The notes beneath the pieces are model-generated. The model saw only the letters and a program-made list of their open reading frames with translations, ran no database searches and was not told the DNA's origin. Positions 55,084 through 64,000 of a stretch of DNA of 64,000 nucleotides are shown here, one piece after another. The stretch is from CAVWUA01 sp963758025 (lineage in GTDB: Bacteria > Planctomycetota > Planctomycetia > Isosphaerales > Isosphaeraceae). The stretch lies in contig CAVWUA010000006.1 in the NCBI GenBank assembly GCA_963758025.1, positions 1,240,001-1,304,000 of the forward strand, given 5' to 3'. How positions within the stretch are numbered: position 1 is the first letter of the stretch; each line of letters opens with the position of its first letter. The position numbers were made by a program, and so were the translations under genes.

Positions 55084-55998
55084 TCACAACGACCGATCCG
55101 CGAACGATCGCGACGCCTCCTGCGATTCGAGCATCGCCAGGAGGTTTCCCTGGATCGTCTGGCAGATGTCGTCGAGGGGGAGGTGGCTCAGACGCTCCTT
55201 GGAGAACGGGTCCTGAAGCTCGACCCCGATCTGATCGAGGCCGAGAATCGGGTACGCGACGAACATCGTCACGAGCGGTACGAGCAGCGGCTCGGCCGCC
55301 TCGAACTTGTGCAGCATCGCCAGGGGGAGCGTCAGCAGGAAAAGCATGATGAACCGGCGGATCTTGATCGAGAAGACCCGGGCCAGGGGGGTCCGCTTGA
55401 TCCGCTCGCAGACGCCGATATGGTCGATCAGGGCCGCCTTCTCGCGGTCGGCCTGGAGAAACGCGAAGCGGTCCATGCCCTGGGTTCCGCAGGCCTGATC
55501 CAGGAGCCGGGAGAGGTTCAGCACGACGAAGCTCGGCATGTGCTGGGCCGCCATGACGAGCTCCGCGTCCTCGCGGCCGAGCAGCGGAACCAGCTCGGGC
55601 ACGTCGCGTTCTCCGCGCAGGCTGGCCCGCGCGACGTGGCAGAACGCGGCCGTCCAGCGGACAAACCGCTCGCGCCAATCGGGGTCGCTCGGGCCATAGG
55701 CGAGACCATCCAACGCCAGGTTCCGCGACTGGTTGACGATCCCGCCCCACGCCTTGCGAGCCTCCCACCAGCGATCGTAGCCGGCGTTCGTCCGCAAGAC
55801 GAGGAGCAACCCCAGGAGCACGCCGGCCACCTCATGCGGGCCGACGGGAATCCGGATATTCACGTGCTCGTATCGATCCACGAAGTAGATCACCAGGGAA
55901 ATCAGGCCAAACACCAGCACGTTGGGCAAGACGCGCGGGGTGGCCGAACCCCGGAGCGCGCGAGCCTCGATCCAGAAATTTCTTGCGTGTTCTAGCAT
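55084..55998 (-). CDS. Bestrophin family membrane channel
   Basis: This 304-residue protein has hydrophobic segments near residues 28-45, 58-75 and 200-245. LLVLRTNAGYDRWWEARKAWGGIVNQSRNLA is the hallmark of the bestrophin/UPF0187 family, and PILGLDQIGVELQDPF is its conserved neck motif. Family members form pentameric anion or cation channels. The start at 55998 (MLEHARNFWIEAR) has GAGGACG upstream. It lies just upstream of carbonic anhydrase on the same strand, a pairing that could handle bicarbonate (inference). Confidence 0.88.
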   Translation of the reverse strand: MLEHARNFWIEARALRGSATPRVLPNVLVFGLISLVIYFVDRYEHVNIRIPVGPHEVAGVLLGLLLVLRTNAGYDRWWEARKAWGGIVNQSRNLALDGLAYGPSDPDWRERFVRWTAAFCHVARASLRGERDVPELVPLLGREDAELVMAAQHMPSFVVLNLSRLLDQACGTQGMDRFAFLQADREKAALIDHIGVCERIKRTPLARVFSIKIRRFIMLFLLTLPLAMLHKFEAAEPLLVPLVTMFVAYPILGLDQIGVELQDPFSKERLSHLPLDDICQTIQGNLLAMLESQEASRSFADRSL

Positions 55999-56083
55999 AA
56001 ATACGTCCTCAAGCGGTGCTGCCGGGCGAGGCAGCGGGTTGGGGGGGAATGAGGTCGGGACCAGGCCCCTCGGGGCGGGCCGG

Positions 56084-56755
56084 TCAGAGGGCCTGCGGGT
56101 CGCCAATCCGCATGCCGGGGAGCGGGTGCGGCTGGTAGTCCGCGGCGATCGGCACGAACTGACCCTGCTCGGAATCGTACGCGGCAATCTCGCCGCTCTG
56201 GATCGAGTACACCCAGCCGTGCAGGTTCAGGTCGCCGCGTGCCAACCGCGACGCGACGGCCGGATGCGTGCGCAGGTTCTCCAACTGAACCAGGACGTTC
56301 GCACGGACGGCCGCGTCCAGCTTCTGCGCGTCGTTCAGGTTGCCGCACTGGTCCTGCACGATCCGGCGCGTCGCCTCGGCGTGCGTCAGGAAGGCGGCGA
56401 CGGCGGGCAACGCCCCCAGGGCCTCGGGGTGGAGCACCCCCTTCATCGCGCCGCAATCCGAGTGCCCGCAAATGATGATGTCCTTGACCTTGAGCTTGGT
56501 CACGGCGAACTCGATCGTGGCCTCCTCGCTGCTCGGGACGCCGTGCGGCGGCACGATGTTACCGGCGTTGCGCAGGACGAAGATCTCGCCGGGGTCCGTG
56601 TCGGTGATCAGGTTCGGGTCGATCCGCGAATCCGAGCACGTGATGAACAGGGCCTCCGGCTTCTGGTCGTTCGCGAGGCTGGCGAACGTCATTTGCAGGT
56701 TCTTGAACGCATCCTTGCGGAACCGCTGGATGCCCTCCGCGAGCTTCTGAGTCAT
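56084..56755 (-). CDS. can: Beta-class carbonic anhydrase
   Basis: This 223-residue enzyme interconverts CO2 and bicarbonate. Zinc ligands are in FITCSDSRIDP (Cys, Asp) and ICGHSDCGAMKG (His, Cys), the two signatures of the beta class. The GxxPP-like stretch RNAGNIVPPHG is present, as is the C-terminal HGWVYSIQSGEIAAYD. It begins MTQKLAEGIQRFRKD with GGGAG upstream. It is transcribed ahead of the bestrophin gene with 86 bases between them. Confidence 0.95.
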   Translation of the reverse strand: MTQKLAEGIQRFRKDAFKNLQMTFASLANDQKPEALFITCSDSRIDPNLITDTDPGEIFVLRNAGNIVPPHGVPSSEEATIEFAVTKLKVKDIIICGHSDCGAMKGVLHPEALGALPAVAAFLTHAEATRRIVQDQCGNLNDAQKLDAAVRANVLVQLENLRTHPAVASRLARGDLNLHGWVYSIQSGEIAAYDSEQGQFVPIAADYQPHPLPGMRIGDPQAL

Positions 56756-56887
56756 GGTTGTGTGCTCCCATTCCTTCCGACATCAGAGAGATCTAATCTC
56801 GTCGATTCGACGGTAACGACGCACCTCTTATTGTCGCAACGCGGCAAGGGTCCATCCACTCCCCGGTGCGACAACGGGCGCGGAGGT

Positions 56888-56933
56888 GCAAAAAACGAAG
56901 TCCGCGCCGGATTGCTCCGGCGCGGACTTCGTT
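56888..56933 (-). terminator. Intrinsic terminator of the LacD-like aldolase gene
   Basis: The arms aacgaagtccgcgccgg (56894-56910) and ccggcgcggacttcgtt (56917-56933) pair perfectly over 17 bases around a six-base loop. Read on the minus strand the stem is followed at once by tttttt. It starts 35 bases after the aldolase stop codon, so it fits a strong rho-independent terminator for that gene. Confidence 0.88.
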
Positions 56934-56967
56934 GGTGATGGGTGATGGTCAGCGTCGGTCGAAAAGC

Positions 56968-58092
56968 TCAGTAAACCTCGCCCGCGCGGACGACGTGGCC
57001 GCCGGCACCCCCTTCAGCCTTGGCGTGCGGGGCGTAGCGGAAGTGCCAGCCCTCGGTTGCCCGGATGCTCGTCAGGTCGTCGGCGGACAGGCCATACCTG
57101 GCGAACCAGGGGGTTGCGTTCTGCTGGACGACGGCATCGACGTCGGCGACGCGTTTGCGGCCCTCGGTCGCGGCGAATCGGGTGCGTGCCTCCTCGCCCT
57201 CCTGCTGGAAGTATTCCTTCCAGAAGGCCCGGCCGCCGAGCACGCCCGAGCAGCCACACTCCATCGCCATCTGCACCTGCTTGTAGTACTGCGGGTAATC
57301 GACCCCCGCCGAGAGCAAGACCCAGGGCTTCTCGCTCGCCTCGCTCAGGGCGTGCAGGTTGTCGTTGAGCTGATCGTCCGACTCATGGCCGAGCGTGCCG
57401 GGGAACTCCGCCTTGTACACGTCGCAGTAGGCGCTCAGGACGCGGGCTGACTCGATCACCGTCTCGGCCTTGCGGTCGAGATACGCCTTGTCGGTCTTCT
57501 TCTCGTTGCCGTACGGGAAGGCGACCGGCTCCAGAAGCATCAGGATGTCGTGCTTCCGGCACTCCTCGTACACCTTCTGCACGACGGCGAACTGGTGCTC
57601 GCCGGAGATCGGCTCGCCCGGCTCGAACGGGGCGAGCAGCTTGACGGCGTCGGCCCCCATCAGCTTGATCTTCTCGACCGACAGACCGGCTTCCAGCTCG
57701 GCCATCGGGCCGCCGACCTTGTTCTTCGGCGCGCCCGACTTCTCGACCCGGACGAGCATCCCCTTGGTCGGGGGCAGGGCACCCGAGGCGATCGCCGACC
57801 AGGCGCCATAGTAGGCGTCGATCAGCACGCCCGAGGCCGCCGGGGCCATCTGCCGCATCATGTCGAGCTTCGCCTCGACGACTTCCTCATAGGTCGGCTC
57901 GCGATCCTCCCCTTTGGCCTTGAGGGCCTTCTGGGCCATGTCGATCATCGAGCTGTTCTGGTCCAGGGCGAGCATGGTCAGCGTCCCGTTCGGATTGCTG
58001 ATCCGCTGCAAACCACGCAGTTTACCGGGGGTGAGGCCCCTGCCCAGCAGGACGGTGGCACTCAGGTTGCGTGGGCGGGTGGCGACGGACAT
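56968..58092 (-). CDS. Tagatose-1,6-bisphosphate aldolase-like (LacD family)
   Basis: This 374-residue protein begins MSVATRPRNLSATVLLGRGLTPGKLRGLQ from the ATG at 58092, with GGGAGAG upstream. LTMLALDQNSSMIDMAQ, LKLLAPFEPGEP-like and DVYKAEFPG (the Schiff-base lysine position) match class I LacD aldolases, as does LLSAGVDYPQYYKQVQ. The usual substrate is tagatose-1,6-bisphosphate, but related enzymes act on fructose or sulfo-sugar phosphates. The flanking genes do not decide. It is intact and ends in a clear terminator. Confidence 0.8.
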   Translation of the reverse strand: MSVATRPRNLSATVLLGRGLTPGKLRGLQRISNPNGTLTMLALDQNSSMIDMAQKALKAKGEDREPTYEEVVEAKLDMMRQMAPAASGVLIDAYYGAWSAIASGALPPTKGMLVRVEKSGAPKNKVGGPMAELEAGLSVEKIKLMGADAVKLLAPFEPGEPISGEHQFAVVQKVYEECRKHDILMLLEPVAFPYGNEKKTDKAYLDRKAETVIESARVLSAYCDVYKAEFPGTLGHESDDQLNDNLHALSEASEKPWVLLSAGVDYPQYYKQVQMAMECGCSGVLGGRAFWKEYFQQEGEEARTRFAATEGRKRVADVDAVVQQNATPWFARYGLSADDLTSIRATEGWHFRYAPHAKAEGGAGGHVVRAGEVY

Positions 58093-58403
58093 TGGGCGAC
58101 TCTCCCTCATCTCTATTGGAGAAAAAACAACACGGAGGGACATATCCGTCACCCTCCGGTCAATCGTCTGTTGGGGGGGGCTCCGCCGGCCGTGACACCA
58201 AGCCCGGCCGGGGCCCTTTGTGTGCGCACAAAGAGCGCAACACCAAGGATCGACCCGTGATGATAGAAAATCGGCCCCCGTTTTTCAAGAACAGGGGACG
58301 CACGTTCAGACGCCGGGGTTCCTGGTGGCCCGAAGAGAACGCTCGTGATAGAGTCGGTCGAGTCCGCTCGATCGAAAAGGGGGCAGGGGAGGGAACGCGA
58401 CTC

Positions 58404-58851
58404 GTGGAACCTTGGATCAAATCGGCCGCCCTGGCTGTCGGCGGGGCGCTCGGGGCGAACGCCCGCTACTGGCTGTCGTTGGCGATCAACCGCTGGGCGG
58501 GGACGCATTTCCCCTGGTCCACCTTCACGATCAACGTCACCGGCGCCCTGGCCATCGGTCTGCTGACGGCCGCTCATGTCGCGGCTCTTGCCGCAATCGC
58601 CGGCGCGTTTGCTGGTGCTGGTCGGGTTCCTCGGCGGCTATACCACCTTCTCGACCTTCTCCCTGGAGGCCCTGGCGCTCTGGCAGCGCGGGCTGGTTGG
58701 CCACGCGCTGGCGTACATGGGGGGCAGCCTCGTGGCGGGCTTCGCCGCCGTCGCCCTGGGCGTCGCACTGGGGGGCGGGATCGCCCCGAAGGATACGAAC
58801 GCGCGGCACACCGTCCCGCACCATCACCCCGCAGGAGAGAATCGACCATGA
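58404..58851 (+). CDS. crcB: Fluoride channel CrcB/Fluc (frameshifted)
   Basis: The protein begins MEPWIKSAALAVGGALGANARYWLSLAI from GTG 58404, with GGAGGGAA upstream. It carries the GGALGANARYW, TFTINVTGALAIG and GGYTTFSTFSLEAL motifs of CrcB, which exports fluoride as a dimer in the membrane. The last two blocks are in the next frame, because one extra base occurs near 58585. No fluoride riboswitch consensus was seen in the leader. The repaired length is about 148 residues. The stop overlaps the next start (ATGA). Confidence 0.85.
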
Positions 58852-60126
58852 TCCTCCGCGTGCCTGTCCCGCCGATCGACCGCCGGACCTTCCTCAAAGC
58901 CTCGGCCGCCACGCTGGCTGGTCTGGTCGCCGCCGGACGGGCGACGTCCTTGCGCGGAGGAGGTGGACCGGCTCCTGCCCGCCCTTCCCGTCACGAGCGG
59001 GCCGAAGGCCCACTTCTTCGGCTATTACGACAAGTGCCCGTGGAACGCCGACGGCCGTTACATGCTCGGCCATGAGATCGGCTTCTGCGACCGCGATCCC
59101 CGGCCCGGCGAGGCCGTCACCGTCGGCCTGATCGACACGGAGCGGGAAAACCGCTTCCAGCCACTGGACGAGACGAAAGCCTGGTCGTGGCAACAGGGGA
59201 CGATGCTCCAGTGGCTCGGCTCGGCCCCGGATCGCCTGATGGTGTACAACAGCCTCGACCGCGACCACTACACCGCGACGATCCGCGACATTCATTCAGG
59301 CGAGACGCGGACCCTGCCGCGACCGATCTACGCTCTGAGCGCCGATGGCCGGCAGGCCGTCACGCTCGACTTCGACCGCCTGAACCGCCTGCGTCCCGGC
59401 TACGGCTACATGGCGATCCCCGAGCGTTTCCACGACGTGCCGGCGCCGGAGGAGGCGGGGATCTATCACATGGATGTCGCGTCGGGCGAGAGCCGCCTGA
59501 TCGTCCCGATCGCCTGGGCCGCCGCCAACCAGCCCGACGAGCGGTTCCCGAACGCCCACCACTGGTTCAACCACCTCCAGTTCAACCCGTCGGCCTCGCG
59601 GTTCATCTTCCTGCACCGCTGGAAGTCCCCCGACCGGCCGAGCTGGTGGACCCGCCTCTACACCGCCCGGCCCGACGGCTCGGACGTCCGCCTGCACTTC
59701 GACGACGGCATGACCTCCCACTTCGACTGGCGCGACGACCGCACGATCCTCGCCTGGGCGCGCGTCGAGGGCCGCGGCGACCACTTCTACCGGCTCGACA
59801 TCGAGACGAACGAAGCCACCCTCGTCGGCCCGGACATCCTCACCCGCGACGGCCATTGCTCCTATTCACCCGACCGCCGCTGGATCTTGAACGACACGTA
59901 TCCCGACGCTGATCGGCTGCAAACCCTGATGCTCTACGACCCCGAGCGCAACCGTCGGATCAACATCGGCCGCTTCCTCGAACCACCGCGATTCCAGGGC
60001 TCCTACCGCTGCGATCTCCATCCCCGCTGGAACCGCGACGGCACGCAGGTCTGCTTCGACTCGACGCATCAGGGCACGATGCGGCAGATGTACGTGGCGG
60101 ACGTGAGTTCGATCACGCGAGGGTGA
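58848..60126 (+). CDS. Tat-exported beta-propeller protein (frameshifted)
   Basis: The start MILRVPVPPIDRRTFLKASAATLAGLVAAG has a twin-arginine-type signal (DRRTFLK). After one extra G near 58952 the sequence goes on EEVDRLLPALPVTSGPKAHFFGYYDKCPWNADGRYMLG. This begins a series of WD/TolB-like blades (RYMLGHE, DRLMVYN, SRFIFLHRW, GDHFYRLDIETNEA, RRWILNDTYPD). Such oligogalacturonide-lyase-like propellers bind or cleave sugars, but no catalytic set was identified here. It is translationally coupled to crcB. The repaired length is 425 residues. Confidence 0.7.
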
Positions 60127-60150
60127 CGCTCGGCCCGCGCCTCCGCCGCT

Positions 60151-61443
60151 TCAAGCCCGGAGGCGCAACCGCCAGATGCCCCACGCGGCGACCGCCAGGC
60201 CAAGAACGGCCAGCGTACTCGGCTCGGGCACCGGCGACGGCGTGATTGGCCCCGGCGTCAGCAAGAACGCCCGGGACTGGCCCAGGTACGTTCCTTTACC
60301 GAGAATCTGCCCCAGATCGTTGATGGAAACCGCCGACTGGAGTTCCCAGCCGCCGTCGGGTTCGAGCAAACTGTTCAGGTCCTTGATCGTGCCGTCGTCG
60401 TAGAGGAAGGCGTGAGAGCCCGAGCCGCCGCCGAAATACTCGTACTGATGATAGAGATCCGGTGAATACGAAAACATGGTGCCGACGATCTGGGCTTCAT
60501 TGTTGATGTCGTTCGCCGCGCTGGCCGAAAAGCCATCGGCCACCCCCAGATCCGCCATCTTTCCGTCGTCGTAGAGGAAGGCGTGAACGGCTTCCCTCGT
60601 GCTAAACGTCGTATCGCTGTTAAGTTTTGACGTTTCGTCATGAATATTCGAGGCGCCGACGACCTGGCCGTTGTCGTTGATCGCCAGGGCGGTGCTGTTC
60701 TTGCCGCCGAGCGTGCCGATGTCGCCGATCCCACCGGCGGATTCATCGTGCCCCATGCCGAATCCGTAGTCGCTCACTTCGCCCACGAAGGCATGGGCGC
60801 CGAAGACCCCATTGTCGGCCTGGCCGACGATCTGACCTTGGCTGTTGACGTCGGTTGCCCCACTATTCTTGCCGCCCAGAGTACCCAAATCGACGAGGTG
60901 GCGGCCGGGACTCCAACTCGGGCCGATGACCGAGGCGAAGGCGTGACTGTTGTCCCACTCTGCCAGCGAAACACCGACGACGGTCCCGTCGTCATTGACT
61001 CCATAAGGCGTGCTATGAGTAGACTGCTTTTCATGATAGTGATGATCCGCGATTGATCCCAGATCGGTCGGAGAACCATCTGTCATCAAATGGGCATGTA
61101 AATTAATGGAATCCTCGGCGGGCCGCTCGTAGGCAATCGTCCCACTCGGACTGATCGCCGCCCAATACCTGGCGTACCGGCTATCCGTCCCGGCGATCGG
61201 GATGGCTACGCCGGTCGCTGGATCCAGGACAATGGTACGCAGTACCTCGATCGGCCCGCGAGTACCATCCTCGGTGAACAATTTCCTGCCGACGATCGCA
61301 CCCGTGGCGCTCAGGCCGGTCGGACGGATATCGCCAAGGTCGCGCACGGAGTAGGTGGCCGAACCTTCGGCCCGGCCAGCGGCCCACAGGGCGGAAACAA
61401 GGAGCACGGGCAGACACAGCCTTCGAGTATTCGAACCCATCAT
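60151..61443 (-). CDS. PEP-CTERM sorted protein 4 with HAF repeats
   Basis: This 430-residue protein begins MMGSNTRRLCLPVLLVSALWAAGRAEG (signal peptide; GGAAGGA upstream of ATG 61443). The middle has five or so HAF-type repeats: DLGTLGGKNSGATDVNSQGQIVG, HAFVG, DIGTLGGKNSTALAINDNGQVVG, HAFLYDDG and DLGVADG. It ends VPEPSTLAVLG, a hydrophobic helix and RLRLRA, the PEP-CTERM signal. HAF repeats form an extracellular propeller-like fold of unknown role. The gene is intact. Confidence 0.85.
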   Translation of the reverse strand: MMGSNTRRLCLPVLLVSALWAAGRAEGSATYSVRDLGDIRPTGLSATGAIVGRKLFTEDGTRGPIEVLRTIVLDPATGVAIPIAGTDSRYARYWAAISPSGTIAYERPAEDSINLHAHLMTDGSPTDLGSIADHHYHEKQSTHSTPYGVNDDGTVVGVSLAEWDNSHAFASVIGPSWSPGRHLVDLGTLGGKNSGATDVNSQGQIVGQADNGVFGAHAFVGEVSDYGFGMGHDESAGGIGDIGTLGGKNSTALAINDNGQVVGASNIHDETSKLNSDTTFSTREAVHAFLYDDGKMADLGVADGFSASAANDINNEAQIVGTMFSYSPDLYHQYEYFGGGSGSHAFLYDDGTIKDLNSLLEPDGGWELQSAVSINDLGQILGKGTYLGQSRAFLLTPGPITPSPVPEPSTLAVLGLAVAAWGIWRLRLRA

Positions 61444-61769
61444 GGCGAAATCCTTCCCTGGCTTGCGTTGCCGGTCAGACGGCTTTCCGTGGGGGCAAAT
61501 CCAGCGTTCGTACTCGTCGTTGTCGGGGACGATAGGGGAATTTCGAATCGTCGTCAATTTCGATCTCATCGAATCACGAGGATTCTCAAACCGGGGAGCG
61601 TCCCCGAGGGAGCGCTCGTGAACCACCTGAAGCCGCAGGGTATCCCCTCGGATTCCGAGGATTCATCCAGCACCGCTTCCCCGGCGCAGCCGATTGGCCA
61701 ATGGCTCCGGCTCTCGTAGAATGTTGCTGGCAAGAAGAACGCACGGCCGATGCCCTACTGGGGCCTCCG

Positions 61770-62553
61770 GTGATACCTTCCCCCTTCCCCGGCATGGACC
61801 CGTATCTGGAAAATCCGGGGCTTTGGTCGGACTTTCATCAGAGGATGGTACGTATCGAAAGACGATTGTCCCGGACGTGGTCGCGCTTCATCCGGGAACC
61901 CGCCCATCCACCGGGGCGGCGGTGCCTCGAACGCCCGCGGCGGGACGTCTCCCCAAACGTCGAGTTCGATTTCCCCGACGATCGCGAACCGCATTACTCG
62001 GTCGAGATCCGTGACGCCCGCGCCGGGCACAAACTCATCACCCTCATCGAGATCCTCAGCCCGTCGAACAAGCGTCGCGGGCCGGACCGTGAGGCGTATC
62101 AGGTCAAGCTGAACACCGTCCTGCGCAGTGACGCCAGCCTCGTCGAGATCGACCTGCTCCGCTCGGGCAACCGAGTTCTGGCGGAGATTCCCCGCTTCGC
62201 CTCGCGGGAGTACCCGGCGCGCGCCGGCCCCTTATCTCGTGCTCGTCAGCCCGGCCTGGAAGCGCGGCGAGGAGACGATGGGCTGTATCGCGTACCCGTT
62301 CGGCCTGCGGGAGTGGCTCCCTTGCGTGGGGGTTCCGCTACGGCAAGGGGAGCCGGACGTGCCCCTGGATCTGCAATTCTCGTTCAACCGCACTTACGAA
62401 GGCGGCCCCTATGGCCGTGGCGCGGTCGATTACTCCAGGCCCCCGCAACCGCCGCTGGAAGTCCCTGACGCCGCCTGGGCTGACGAGTTATTGCGGCTGT
62501 TGAGATCGAAGGCGCAACGGCTCGTCTTGCTGGAAAGTCGCTTGGCTTGCTAA
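61770..62553 (+). pseudogene. DUF4058 family gene 2, truncated and frameshifted
   Basis: The start MIPSPFPGMDPYLENPGLWSDFHQRM (GTG 61770) is followed by an abrupt jump into KTIVPDVVALHPGTRPSTGAAV in another frame, so about 60 residues of the domain are missing. The family core then continues with SPNVEFDFPDDREPHYSVEIRD and TLIEILSPSNKRRGPDREAYQ. After a further frame change it reads YLVLVSPAWKRGEETMGCIAYPF and finishes with GPYGRGAVDYSRPPQPPLEV. A second DUF4058 remnant is at 34054-34871. Loss of function is likely. The TTGCTG (62527) and TAAAAT (62551) at its end may be the carB promoter. Confidence 0.55.
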
Positions 62554-62649
62554 AATCGTGAAATTTTCCGGGCCGCGCCGCCCTCGGTCCGTCGGTGAGC
62601 GCGGCCCGCAGAGCGCGCCCGCCCCTTCTTCTTGTAAGAGTCTTCCGAC

Positions 62650-64000
<1,351 letters not shown>

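Noticed and set aside
58152..58403. Fluoride riboswitch before crcB
   Set aside because: The leader shows no match to the conserved riboswitch core and no aligned pairing. Not supported.

Overview
The window reads as chromosome of a GC-rich planctomycete, most likely of the Isosphaeraceae/Gemmatales kind. The grounds are DUF1559 pseudopilin-like proteins, four PEP-CTERM proteins, two DUF4058 genes, an ECF sigma factor with a membrane and periplasmic tail, an STGPRT-type protein, and LPS-assembly genes next to KDO genes. No rRNA, tRNA or CRISPR was found.

Layout. 1-8.2 kb: the end of the spc/alpha ribosomal operon (secY, map, rpmJ, rpsM, rpsK, rpsD, rpoA, rplQ), with a DUF1559 gene and a tiny lipoprotein placed between map and rpmJ. 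8.3-20.8 kb: mixed single genes (HIT hydrolase, SWIM protein, CPBP protease, thioredoxin-like protein, LarA-like protein, DUF6065, a ParE/RelE-type toxin-antitoxin pair, fatty-acid desaturase, esterase, sigma factor with secretin-like tail, Tat-exported molybdo-oxidoreductase). 20.8-30.9 kb: an accessory stretch in which every gene is on the minus strand. It is studded with palindromic repeats, carries an exact 474-bp duplication of an unknown gene, and has an IS4-type insertion sequence lying inside one palindrome. 30.9-43 kb: STGPRT protein, glutamine-hydrolysing asparagine synthetase, broken DUF4058, alkaline phosphatase, glgC, phosphoribosyltransferase, two GT4 glycosyltransferases, VOC protein, esterase. 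43-48.6 kb: a second lipoprotein/DUF1559 pair, a PEP-CTERM protein, an ECF sigma/anti-sigma/membrane-protein operon and a minisatellite. 49.4-55 kb: kdsD, kdsC and a giant LptC/LptA-like protein, a compact form of the yrb/lpt locus. 55-64 kb: bestrophin, carbonic anhydrase, LacD-like aldolase, crcB, a Tat-exported propeller, a HAF-repeat PEP-CTERM protein, another broken DUF4058 and the start of carB.

Sequence quality. About thirty otherwise normal genes, including essential ones (secY, map, carB), are split by single-base insertions or deletions, mostly in G or C runs. Conserved sequence continues directly in another frame. I treat these as one gene each and regard most breaks as probable assembly errors. 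The coordinates given span the repaired gene.
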